NCBI GenBank assembly: GCA_021806745.1
Contig: JAJZQS010000023.1
Span: 1 to 32,539, forward strand
DNA length: 32,539 nucleotides
Direction: 5' to 3'
From: a bacterium
GTDB taxonomy: Bacteria; Elusimicrobiota; Elusimicrobia; UBA1565; UBA9628
Part shown: positions 1 to 6,493 of the stretch, in pieces
Layout: each line of letters opens with the position of its first letter
Numbering within the stretch: position 1 is the stretch's first letter
Translations under genes and position numbers: made by a program
Notes under the pieces: model-generated
Database searches by the model: none
What the model was told of the DNA's origin: nothing
What the model saw: the letters and a program-made list of their open reading frames with translations, nothing else

Positions 1-2064
1 AACCCGGGACGACGCGCGCCGATAGCCGCGCGCGAGCTTGACGGCCGCGGAGCCCTCGAAAGGCCGCGCGCCGGTGACGGCCTCGTAGAGCACCGCGCCC
101 AGAGAAAACAGATCGCTTTCCTTGCGCACGACGCCATACTCCTGCTCCGGAGCCATGTAGTGGGGCGTGCCGAGCACGCTTTGAGTGACCGGAGCCTTGG
201 CCGAGGCGGCGGCGCGCCGCGAGATGCCGAAATCCAGCACCTTGACCCCGCCGTCGAGCAGGAGCATCACGTTCGAGGGCTTGAGGTCGCGGTGGACGAC
301 GCCGTGCCCGTGCGCGTACTCAAGAGCGGCGCAGACCGGGCGCAGCACGCGCTTGGTCTCGGCGATGGTCAAGCGCCCGCGCTCGGCGATGGCCTCGTCG
401 AGAGGGCGGCCTTCGAGAAGCTCGAAGACCAGGGCGACGCCGCGCTCGTCTTCCACGATCGCGTAGATCTCGACGATGGCCGGATGATGGAGTTCGGCGA
501 CCGTGCGCGCCTCCTCCAGGAACGCGGCCTTGGCCGCCTCGTCGAGCCTGAATTCGTCGCGCAAGGTCTTGATCGCCACCGGCCGCCGCAGGCGGCGGTC
601 GAAGCCGCGATAGACCACGCCCATGCCGCCTTGACCCAAAGGCGGACCGAGCTCGTAGGCCGACTCCAGCGGCGGCGCGGGGGGGGACTTCGCGCGCGAC
701 TCGCGCGCGGCCGAGCCCACGTGCAGAAGCCCCAACGCGATCAGCAGGCCTCCGGCCAGCGACGACAGCAAGACCGCGCCGAACTCGCGGCGGCGGCCGG
801 GCGTGGGCGGCGGCGGGGAATCGGCGGCGTCCAGTCCGTGACGGCGGGCGGCCGCCAGGTAGTCGTCGCGAAAGCGCGGGTCCAGCCGCGCGGCCGCGCG
901 GTAGTCCTCGAGCATCGACGCGTAGTCGCGCTTCTGCTCGTCGGCGAACGCACGGTTGGCCAGCGCGTAGCCGTCGCCGGGGTCGATTTCCAGGGCGCGG
1001 TGCGCGTCGGCGACCGCGTCGTCCAGGCGCCCCAAGCGCCCGAACGCCCAGGAGCGCGCGTCGAGCAGCGGCGCGTCGTCGGGGCGGGCGATCAGTCCCT
1101 TGGTGGCGTCGTCGACGGCCGACGAGTAGTCGCCGAGAAGGTTGTCGGCGGCGGAGCGGTAGTAGAACGCCAGGGCGTCGTTGGGATCTTGGGCCAGAGC
1201 CTTGTCGGCCTCGGCGATCGCTCCGGGGTAATCGCGTACCGCGAGTTTCTCTCCGGACAGGCGGTCGAGCCGGGCCACATCGGGCGCTCGCACGATCCCG
1301 TCCGGGATGTTTCTGCGCCCGGATGCCTGGCTCCACTGCTGGAGTTTGCCCGCGTCCGCGATCGGCGCCGACTCCGGGCCGGGAGAGGAGCCGAAATCGG
1401 GAGCGGTGAGGCGCGAGCGCATTTGGGCGAGCTTGAGCAAGTCGAAGGCGGTGGCGTCCAGAGGGTCGAGCGAAAGCGCGCGCTTGGCGTCGTCACCGGA
1501 TCGCTTGAAGTCGCCGAGTCCATACTCGGCGGCGGAGCGGGCGGCGAAGGCCGCGGCCATCGACGGAGCCGAGCGCGCGGCCGCGGCGGCGTCGGCCAGG
1601 CCGGCGGCGTCGTCGCCGAGGGCGACTTCCGCGCGCGCCCGCACGACTCGCGCCACCGGGTCGTCCGGCGCGGTCGACAGCGCGCGCCCGGCGAAATCGC
1701 GCGAGGATTCCCAGCGTTCGGCGCGGCCGTCGAGCACGGCCGCGGCCCGGTCGGCCGCCAGCGCGAGGTCGGGCGCGGCGGAGCCGTCCAGGCCGCGCAC
1801 GGCCGCCTCCACGCCGTCGAGGTGCGCGTCGATCCAGGTTTGCCGGTCGGCGGGCGGGACCGAGGCGGCGCTCTCCTCCAGGTCCGACAGCGCGCCGAGC
1901 ACGGCGTCGCGCGCGGAACTCTGGGGCAGCGCCAGGATTTGCGCGCGCGCCTCCTTCAGCAGTTCGACGGAGGGCTTGCCGTGCTCCAGCGGCGGGCGTT
2001 GGGCTCGCGCCGCGGGCGGCGCAAGCGACAGGGCCAGGCACAGCATCGAAGCGAGGGGCGTCAT
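1..2064 (-). CDS. Ser/Thr protein kinase with N-terminal exported TPR region (partial, runs off left edge)
   Basis: The frame reads from ATG at 2064 to the window edge without a stop (688 codons seen). A signal peptide (residues 1 to about 21, ending ARA/Q) is followed by a helical region with several TPR-like units (about 25-420). One membrane segment lies at about 428-450. A Hanks-type kinase domain starts at about 470. Visible kinase motifs are the glycine loop GQGGMGVVY (M481), VAIK lysine K499, HRDLKP (D593), DFG (D611) and MAPE (M637). It ends near subdomain X. The order predicts TPRs outside the cytoplasmic membrane and the kinase inside, the reverse of the usual PknB-like order of kinase, membrane helix, sensor. 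It lies 50 bp after the exported TPR-like gene on the same strand and is probably co-transcribed with it; no clear -10 or SD precedes its own start. The kinase call is firm; the signal sensed is unknown. Confidence 0.9.
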   Translation of the reverse strand, partial: MTPLASMLCLALSLAPPAARAQRPPLEHGKPSVELLKEARAQILALPQSSARDAVLGALSDLEESAASVPPADRQTWIDAHLDGVEAAVRGLDGSAAPDLALAADRAAAVLDGRAERWESSRDFAGRALSTAPDDPVARVVRARAEVALGDDAAGLADAAAAARSAPSMAAAFAARSAAEYGLGDFKRSGDDAKRALSLDPLDATAFDLLKLAQMRSRLTAPDFGSSPGPESAPIADAGKLQQWSQASGRRNIPDGIVRAPDVARLDRLSGEKLAVRDYPGAIAEADKALAQDPNDALAFYYRSAADNLLGDYSSAVDDATKGLIARPDDAPLLDARSWAFGRLGRLDDAVADAHRALEIDPGDGYALANRAFADEQKRDYASMLEDYRAAARLDPRFRDDYLAAARRHGLDAADSPPPPTPGRRREFGAVLLSSLAGGLLIALGLLHVGSAARESRAKSPPAPPLESAYELGPPLGQGGMGVVYRGFDRRLRRPVAIKTLRDEFRLDEAAKAAFLEEARTVAELHHPAIVEIYAIVEDERGVALVFELLEGRPLDEAIAERGRLTIAETKRVLRPVCAALEYAHGHGVVHRDLKPSNVMLLLDGGVKVLDFGISRRAAASAKAPVTQSVLGTPHYMAPEQEYGVVRKESDLFSLGAVLYEAVTGARPFEGSAAVKLARGYRRASSRV

Positions 2065-2114
2065 CGGGATATCGCGCGGCGGCGGGGAAGTTTAGGCGGC
2101 GCCGGCCATCCGCG

Positions 2115-2990
2115 TCAAGGGTCGGAGGGCCCGGAGCCGGGCTTGCCGCCCACGAGGACCTGGAAATCGCCGCGTACTCTCAGCGCCTCGAAGTCGTCGT
2201 CGTCGCGCGCGCGCGCGCGCAGCGACGCGTCCAGGCGGATGGCGGCGGCCAGCTCCGCCATTGCCGGGGCGATGCGGCCGGTCAGGGTCATCACCGCGGC
2301 GTTCTCATAGCGCGCGATGGGCAGATCCGGCGCCAGGTCGGCGGCCGTCTGGGCCTCGGCGGAGGCGGCGTCGGTTTGTCCGTCCTCGAACAGCAGGCGG
2401 GCGTCCTCGGCGTGGGCGCGGGCGCGTTCGCGGCGCGCGTCCGGGTCGTAGACGCGCGTCAGCAGAAAGCGCAGGCGCGGGCCCTTCGAGCTCCGGGCGT
2501 AGACGACGACCGCGCAGGTCGACAGCGGGTTGAAGTTCACCGCGGCCAGGCGCCAACCCGGGCCCGGCCAGCCGCGGGTCAGTCGAGAGCGCAGCGACGA
2601 GGTCGAAAGAAGCACCGGCGCGGTCTCCGGCGCGGGATTTTCGGGGACGGTCTCGGCGTAGCCGGGGCGAGACCAGCCGGCCTCGCCCAGGTCTTTTTCC
2701 GTCTGCGCGGCGACTTTGGGGTCCCAACTGAACGCGCCGTCGAGCTGGAGATTCCAGTCGGTCTTGGAATCCTCGCGTCCCGGCGGTATCGTCATCGTGC
2801 CGATGTTTGTCTCCACGGGCTCGGCCTGGAGTCCCTGGCCGAGCTTCGGGAAGTATTCGACTTCAAGCGCCGCAGAGCAGGCGTCGTTCCAGCCCAGCAC
2901 GCGCCATTGCGCGCGCGCGATCGCGGCGTCTTCGACGGCGGACGCGGGCGCGACGCACGGAAAGACGGCGGCCAGCAGCAAGGCGAGCAC
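2115..2990 (-). CDS. Exported protein with C-terminal TPR-like helices, function unknown
   Basis: I do not recognise the family. The frame stays open upstream to 3254, but that part overlaps the riboswitch and is Arg/Pro/Gly-rich. I therefore choose GTG at 2990 (291 aa), which directly begins a hydrophobic signal peptide (LALLLAAVFPCVAPASA) and sits 6 nt after a perfect TATAAT. The middle part (about residues 25-190) looks globular and beta-rich. The last 90 residues are Ala-rich helices resembling TPRs and end in an 'RARDDDDFEALR..FQVLVGG' stretch typical of the end of bacterial TPR arrays. The neighbouring TPR kinase follows after 50 bp, so this protein could work with its extracytoplasmic TPR region (inference). 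The start codon is the least certain point because the n-region carries almost no positive charge. Confidence 0.65.
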   Translation of the reverse strand: MLALLLAAVFPCVAPASAVEDAAIARAQWRVLGWNDACSAALEVEYFPKLGQGLQAEPVETNIGTMTIPPGREDSKTDWNLQLDGAFSWDPKVAAQTEKDLGEAGWSRPGYAETVPENPAPETAPVLLSTSSLRSRLTRGWPGPGWRLAAVNFNPLSTCAVVVYARSSKGPRLRFLLTRVYDPDARRERARAHAEDARLLFEDGQTDAASAEAQTAADLAPDLPIARYENAAVMTLTGRIAPAMAELAAAIRLDASLRARARDDDDFEALRVRGDFQVLVGGKPGSGPSDP

Positions 2991-2996
2991 GATGCG

Positions 2997-3002
2997 ATTA
3001 TA
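2997..3002 (-). promoter_or_regulatory. -10 box (TATAAT) of the exported TPR-like gene, leaderless
   Basis: A perfect TATAAT on the minus strand ends exactly 6 nt before the GTG at 2990, so transcription should start at or next to the start codon. The -35 region is poor (AAGTTT at 3020-3025) and overlaps the -35 of the divergent porin promoter. Confidence 0.5.
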
Positions 3003-3023
3003 GGATTCCGGCGGCGCCGAAAC

Positions 3024-3052
3024 TTGACAGAAAAAAAGCCGCGTGATAGGAT
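3024..3052 (+). promoter_or_regulatory. Sigma70-type promoter of the riboswitch-porin transcript
   Basis: TTGACA (3024-3029), 17 bp spacer, TAGGAT (3047-3052). The expected transcription start, about 3056-3060, coincides with the 5' strand of riboswitch helix P1. The promoter and aptamer therefore fit together with almost no extra 5' sequence. Confidence 0.7.
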
Positions 3053-3055
3053 TGC

Positions 3056-3198
3056 GCCGACAGCCTAAGCCGCCCGCCCTTCCTGGCGCGCGGCGCGGGG
3101 GACCCGGACTCCCTGGAGACAGGGACGGGGCGAACGAGGGCGGGCGACCGTCCGAGAGGCCACTTCCAAGGCCTAGCCCGTCAGCTAACCTCGTCGGC
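3056..3198 (+). promoter_or_regulatory. Cyclic-di-AMP riboswitch (ydaO/yuaA class) aptamer
   Basis: Recognised from conserved blocks in the right order. GCCGAC at 3056-3061 pairs with GTCGGC at 3193-3198 to form P1. Next come a CCTAAG block, GCGGGGGACCCGG (about 3095-3107), a CTCCCT/AGGGA hairpin, GGGGCGAA (about 3127-3134), and the class-defining 3' block CCGTCAGCTAACCTCG (3178-3193). These correspond to the GGGGACCC, GGGGUGAA and CCGUCAGCUAACCUCGUAAGC blocks of the B. subtilis ydaO leader. Members bind c-di-AMP, and ligand binding usually switches the downstream gene off. Here the only gene on the transcript is the porin. Family identification is by eye; a covariance-model search (RF00379) would settle it. 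Confidence 0.88.
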
Positions 3199-3277
3199 AT
3201 TTGGGAGGGTGATGTTCGGCCCGCGCGTCTTGCGCGGCGCAGGAAATCCCCCACTTCGTGCCCCTGGGGGGTGCTGC
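3199..3277 (+). promoter_or_regulatory. Probable expression platform between riboswitch and porin
   Basis: The 79 nt after P1 hold a perfect 6-bp hairpin (CCGCGC/GCGCGG, about 3221-3237). A CCCCC run (3248-3252) could pair with the GGGGGG (3266-3271) just upstream of the ATG at 3278. There is no T-tract, so I favour control of ribosome access over transcription termination. A GGGAGG at 3203-3208 followed by GTGATG (3209-3214) offers an alternative, upstream in-frame start. Confidence 0.45.
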
Positions 3278-4750
3278 ATGCCTGCGTCTCGCGTCGCCGT
3301 CCTGCTGAGCTTCGTTTTTGCCGCGGCCGTTTGCGCGCGCGCGCAATCGTCTCCGGAATCCTCCGACGCGGCCCTGCGTCGGCAGGTGCAGGACTTGCAA
3401 AAGCGCCTGGAGCAACTGGAAAAGGAAGTCGGCGCGGCGGGCGGCGCGGCAGTGCCGTCGACCGCGACGGTTGCCGCGCCGGCGGTTGCGCAGCCCTTCG
3501 ACTTCGCCGACTTCACCTGGCTCAACGGCAACAGCCGCACGCACGACTCGCCGCTGGACACGAAATACTTCACGCCCGAGATCCGCGTGGACGCCAACTA
3601 CGTCTACGACTTCAACCACCCGAAGGACCACACGCTCGACGGTTCCTGCGAGACCGGCCGCACCAACGAGCTGCAAATTCAGCAGCTCGGACTCGGGGGC
3701 GATTTCCACTACGACAACGTGCGCGCGCGCTTCATGACGCAATTCGGCGAGTACTCGCAGATGACCCCGCGCAACGACGCCAGTCCTTCGCGCGGCCAAT
3801 GGAATCTGAACAACGCTTATCAGTACATCTCCGAGGCCTACGGCGGCTACCACTTCGACGTGCTCAATCAATACGGCGTCAATGTCGACGCGGGCATATT
3901 CATGTCCTACATCGGCCTGTTCAGCTACTACAACGCCGACAACTGGGCCTACCAGCCTTCCTATGTCTCGGCCAACACCCCGTGGTTCTTCAACGGCGTG
4001 CGCATCCAGACCTTCCCGACCGACCGCTGGAAATCCGAGTTCTGGCTGATCAACGGCTGGCAGTCCTACGGCATGTTCAACGAGCAGCCGGGCGTGGGCA
4101 CCGAGCAATTGTGGCGTCCGACCGGTTGGCTGGAGCTCATCTCCAACGACTACATGGGCGCGGACACGCCCGGAAACCCGGCGCGCCAGCGCTACCACAG
4201 CGACAACAGCGCGGAGGTCAAGTACCTCGACCGTCCGAAGAGCTTCATCGACAAGGCCGCCTTCTCGCTCACCTTCGACGCGGGCTGCGAGAACGGCGGC
4301 GGCGTCAAGTGCTTCTCAAGCGCGCCCGGCGCGCCGCAGCAGGACTTCCTCGGTTTCATGTTCTACGACCGGACTTGGTTCGCGCGCGACAAGTACGCGC
4401 TGACGCTCGGCGGCGGCGCGATCACCAATCCCGGCCGCTATCTCGTCTTGCTGCCGCCGGTCAATGGCGCGACGGCGGCCTCCGGCACGCCGTATTTCAC
4501 CGAGAACCCGGGCGACCAGTTCAAGGCGTGGGACATGTCGGCCACTTTCGACATTCTGCAAAACGATTATCTCACCTGGCGCCTGGAGTTCGACCACCGC
4601 GCGGCCGACGTGCCCTATTTCGCCGGACCCGGAGGGATGACGCCGCCGGGCGGAAACAACGGCAACCCCGGCGCCGTCGTGGCAGGCTGGGCTCCGGACT
4701 TGGTCAAGGCGGAAAACCGCATCAATGTCGCGATGCTGATCAAATTGTGA
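3278..4750 (+). CDS. OmpL-like outer-membrane beta-barrel porin (putative BBP2 family)
   Basis: 490 aa from ATG 3278. This start opens a clean signal peptide (residues 1 to about 22, ending ARA) and is preceded by a G-rich SD-like run; GTG/ATG at 3209/3212 is the alternative and would add 22-23 residues. After the signal comes a short coiled coil (about 25-55: heptads of QVQDLQKRLEQLEKEV). A long Tyr/Trp/Asn-rich series of amphipathic strands follows, with repeated aromatic pairs and a short hydrophobic end (NVAMLIKL). The opening 'FTWLNGNSRTHDSPL' and the overall pattern match the putative beta-barrel porin-2/OmpL-like family (PF07642) as I know it. Expected role: a trimeric or coiled-coil-anchored diffusion pore. 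It is alone on its transcript, behind the c-di-AMP riboswitch. The substrate is unknown. Confidence 0.8.
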   Translation: MPASRVAVLLSFVFAAAVCARAQSSPESSDAALRRQVQDLQKRLEQLEKEVGAAGGAAVPSTATVAAPAVAQPFDFADFTWLNGNSRTHDSPLDTKYFTPEIRVDANYVYDFNHPKDHTLDGSCETGRTNELQIQQLGLGGDFHYDNVRARFMTQFGEYSQMTPRNDASPSRGQWNLNNAYQYISEAYGGYHFDVLNQYGVNVDAGIFMSYIGLFSYYNADNWAYQPSYVSANTPWFFNGVRIQTFPTDRWKSEFWLINGWQSYGMFNEQPGVGTEQLWRPTGWLELISNDYMGADTPGNPARQRYHSDNSAEVKYLDRPKSFIDKAAFSLTFDAGCENGGGVKCFSSAPGAPQQDFLGFMFYDRTWFARDKYALTLGGGAITNPGRYLVLLPPVNGATAASGTPYFTENPGDQFKAWDMSATFDILQNDYLTWRLEFDHRAADVPYFAGPGGMTPPGGNNGNPGAVVAGWAPDLVKAENRINVAMLIKL

Positions 4751-4797
4751 CGGATCATCGCGCGGTCGGGCCGGTGCGAGGCGGATGCGGGATGGCG

Positions 4798-5955
4798 CTA
4801 GAACGAGTAGCGCAAACTCGCCTTGAGCGTCGTCCAATAATTTAGCGTGGCCATGTCCATGTTTTCCGACGCGGCCAATTTCGGCAAGCCGGCCGCTTCG
4901 ATCAAAAGCTCCCAATTTTTATACGACAGACCCGGGCCAGCCTCCCACGCGAAGCCGGTCCCGGTGACGGAATAGTTCGCCACGCGCAACGCGCCGACGG
5001 GCAGGACTCCCAATTGCTGACAAAGCGATGACGGCGAATTGCAGTAGAGTTGGTCCGTTTCCTGCTGCCAGCCTTGCGCTACGCCCGCTCCCGCATGGAA
5101 ATGGAGCGCGAGGTTCTCCCGAATCTCCCAGTGTGCCTGCCCTTCGAAAAGAAACCGGAGGTACGAAACGCTGCCGCTCGTGTTGTCGCCGAAGCTGGCT
5201 CCGCTCGTTCCGGGAGAAAACGTCTCGGCGTATTGCGGACCGGAAATGTAGCTGAGGCTCCCTCCCCAATCCACGATGTCGGACGCCGGACGAAGATATC
5301 CGGCCGTCAATCCCCAGCCGCCCGTGGCGGAATAACTCGCGGCGGACCCTGCCGGCAGCGAGTTGACGGTCGATTGTGTTCCAGCGCGAATTCCGGTCGC
5401 GGCGTTGCCGATGCTGTAGTAATCCACCGCTAGGAACCATTGCCCTGCGTGCGGCGTCAAACCGGCATCGGTCGCGGGGTAAGCATGATCCTGCCAAGTC
5501 GGCGGCGCGGAAGCCGCCGGTCGAGCGTACACGGTTGCCGATGCTTCGGCGGGCTCGGGGTTGTTTGCGGCGGCTGCAGATGCCGAAAAAGAGAAGGCAT
5601 CGGAGTCGTCTTTCGCGGGCTGCTGCGACGGCGAGGGGGGAGGCGCGTCGGAATATCTCGCGGGAGCGGCCGGAGAATCCTTGGGATTGGCGGGCCAGGG
5701 GCCCGCAACAACCTTGCGTATGTGGCTCCAACGCACGAAAAACAGTCCGCGATCCCGCGCTCGGAAGCGCAGGCCGAGCGCGCCTGAGCTGATGACGGTG
5801 GCTTGGAGCGCCGTGCCTTCCGGTATCGGCGTACCGGAGCCCATGATGACGGTGACGTTTTGACCATTCGTTAGCTGCATGGGTTGAGCCCACGACCGAG
5901 CGCAGTTTAGTGCGAGTGCAAAGAATACCGCCCGGATTAGCCAACGGTTGCTCAT
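4798..5955 (-). CDS. Outer-membrane beta-barrel protein with N-terminal small beta domain
   Basis: 385 aa from ATG 5955, with an SD-like AGGGGGGAG about 6 nt upstream. A signal peptide (1 to about 23, ending SWA/Q) is followed by a compact beta-rich domain of about 60 residues (25-85: GQNVTVIMGSG...LRFRARDRGLFFVRWSHIRKVV). A Pro/Ala/Ser linker (about 90-150) comes next, then a C-terminal barrel with alternating Gly/aromatic strands ending in Tyr-Ser-Phe, the usual C-terminal signal for BAM assembly. The specific family is not recognised; porin or surface channel is a guess. It is convergent with the porin (47 bp between stops, no clear terminator) and divergent from an XRE regulator, which suggests control by that regulator. 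Its A+T content is visibly higher than that of its neighbours. Confidence 0.75.
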   Translation of the reverse strand: MSNRWLIRAVFFALALNCARSWAQPMQLTNGQNVTVIMGSGTPIPEGTALQATVISSGALGLRFRARDRGLFFVRWSHIRKVVAGPWPANPKDSPAAPARYSDAPPPSPSQQPAKDDSDAFSFSASAAAANNPEPAEASATVYARPAASAPPTWQDHAYPATDAGLTPHAGQWFLAVDYYSIGNAATGIRAGTQSTVNSLPAGSAASYSATGGWGLTAGYLRPASDIVDWGGSLSYISGPQYAETFSPGTSGASFGDNTSGSVSYLRFLFEGQAHWEIRENLALHFHAGAGVAQGWQQETDQLYCNSPSSLCQQLGVLPVGALRVANYSVTGTGFAWEAGPGLSYKNWELLIEAAGLPKLAASENMDMATLNYWTTLKASLRYSF

Positions 5956-6066
5956 GTCCGCTCCCCCCTGAAGTCGCGAGACGCCTATGCGCCAATATTA
6001 GAAAATATTATATTTTTTCCTATAGAGTATTTTAGCATCGACGGTCCTTGCCTACAATGATTTGGA
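5956..6066. promoter_or_regulatory. AT-rich divergent promoter/operator between barrel protein and XRE regulator
   Basis: 111 bp, markedly AT-rich in its middle. It holds a perfect 15-bp dyad with one central base (AAAATAT-T-ATATTTT, 6002-6016). A minus-strand TATAAT (6012-6007) lies inside the dyad and would give the barrel gene a leader of about 45 nt with its SD. On the plus strand TACAAT (6053-6058) lies 8 nt before the TTG of the regulator. A dyad over the -10 of the barrel gene is the expected place for repressor binding (inference). Confidence 0.5.
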
Positions 6067-6405
6067 TTGCTCGACATATACTTGCTCGTCGGCCAAAGAA
6101 TCCGATCGGAGCGCAAGGACAGGAAGCTGACGCTGGAGGAGCTTGCTTCTCTCGCGGGAATGAATACAAGCTTCCTCCATCACATCGAAACCGGCAAGAA
6201 AAAGCTGAGCCTGGCCATGCTTCAAAATGTCGCCCACGCTTTACGGTTGCCGATTTCGCGGTTGCTGGAGCGTTCGGAGTCAAAGCAGCCCGAAGACCTC
6301 TATGTCGACAGGCTCTCCGCGCTGGTTCGACGGGCCGATTCGGAAAAGCGCGAGACGATCATCCGTGTGGTGCGCGAATTGACGCGCGGCCCGCGGTCGC
6401 GCTGA
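6067..6405 (+). CDS. XRE-family helix-turn-helix transcriptional regulator
   Basis: 112 aa with a single HTH_3-type DNA-binding domain (about residues 9-65: GQRIRSERKDRKLTLEELA...MNTSFLHHIETGKKKLSLAMLQNVAHAL) and a charged helical tail (about 70-112) that may dimerise. No ATG is available in frame. TTG at 6067 is taken because a stop (TGA 6058-6060) lies just upstream and a TACAAT -10 ends 8 nt before it; TTG at 6082 would also keep the domain intact. It is transcribed away from the barrel-protein gene, a common arrangement for a local repressor. There is no ligand-binding domain, so the signal is not apparent. Confidence 0.8.
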   Translation: MLDIYLLVGQRIRSERKDRKLTLEELASLAGMNTSFLHHIETGKKKLSLAMLQNVAHALRLPISRLLERSESKQPEDLYVDRLSALVRRADSEKRETIIRVVRELTRGPRSR

Positions 6406-6458
6406 ATTGCAGCGCAAGGACGTCTCGGCGGGCTGCAGAGATTCGGCGCGTCTTCCCC

Positions 6459-6488
6459 TTGATGCGACCGTCGCCGACATGCGATAAC
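6459..6488 (+). promoter_or_regulatory. Promoter of pgm, leaderless
   Basis: TTGATG (6459-6464), 18 bp spacer, GATAAC (6483-6488), then 5 nt to the ATG at 6494. No SD is present before pgm. Confidence 0.45.
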
Positions 6489-6493
6489 CAGAC

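Noticed and set aside
2204-2220. Alternating CG run, possible Z-DNA or microsatellite
   Set aside because: It lies within coding sequence (RARAR) of a GC-rich gene and is short; composition explains it.
160-2310. Very long plus-strand open frame (over 700 codons) opposite the kinase
   Set aside because: It is antisense to a frame with a signal peptide and all kinase motifs, and its product is Arg/Gly-rich with no recognisable domain. Long antisense frames are expected in GC-rich DNA.
2991-3254. N-terminal extension of the 2115-2990 gene up to 3254
   Set aside because: It would encode the complement of the riboswitch as a Pro/Arg/Gly-rich segment and place a signal peptide 90 residues inside the protein.
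3043-4845. 600-codon plus-strand frame overlapping the porin
   Set aside because: Out of frame with the signal peptide and barrel; Arg/His-rich translation and passes through the riboswitch.
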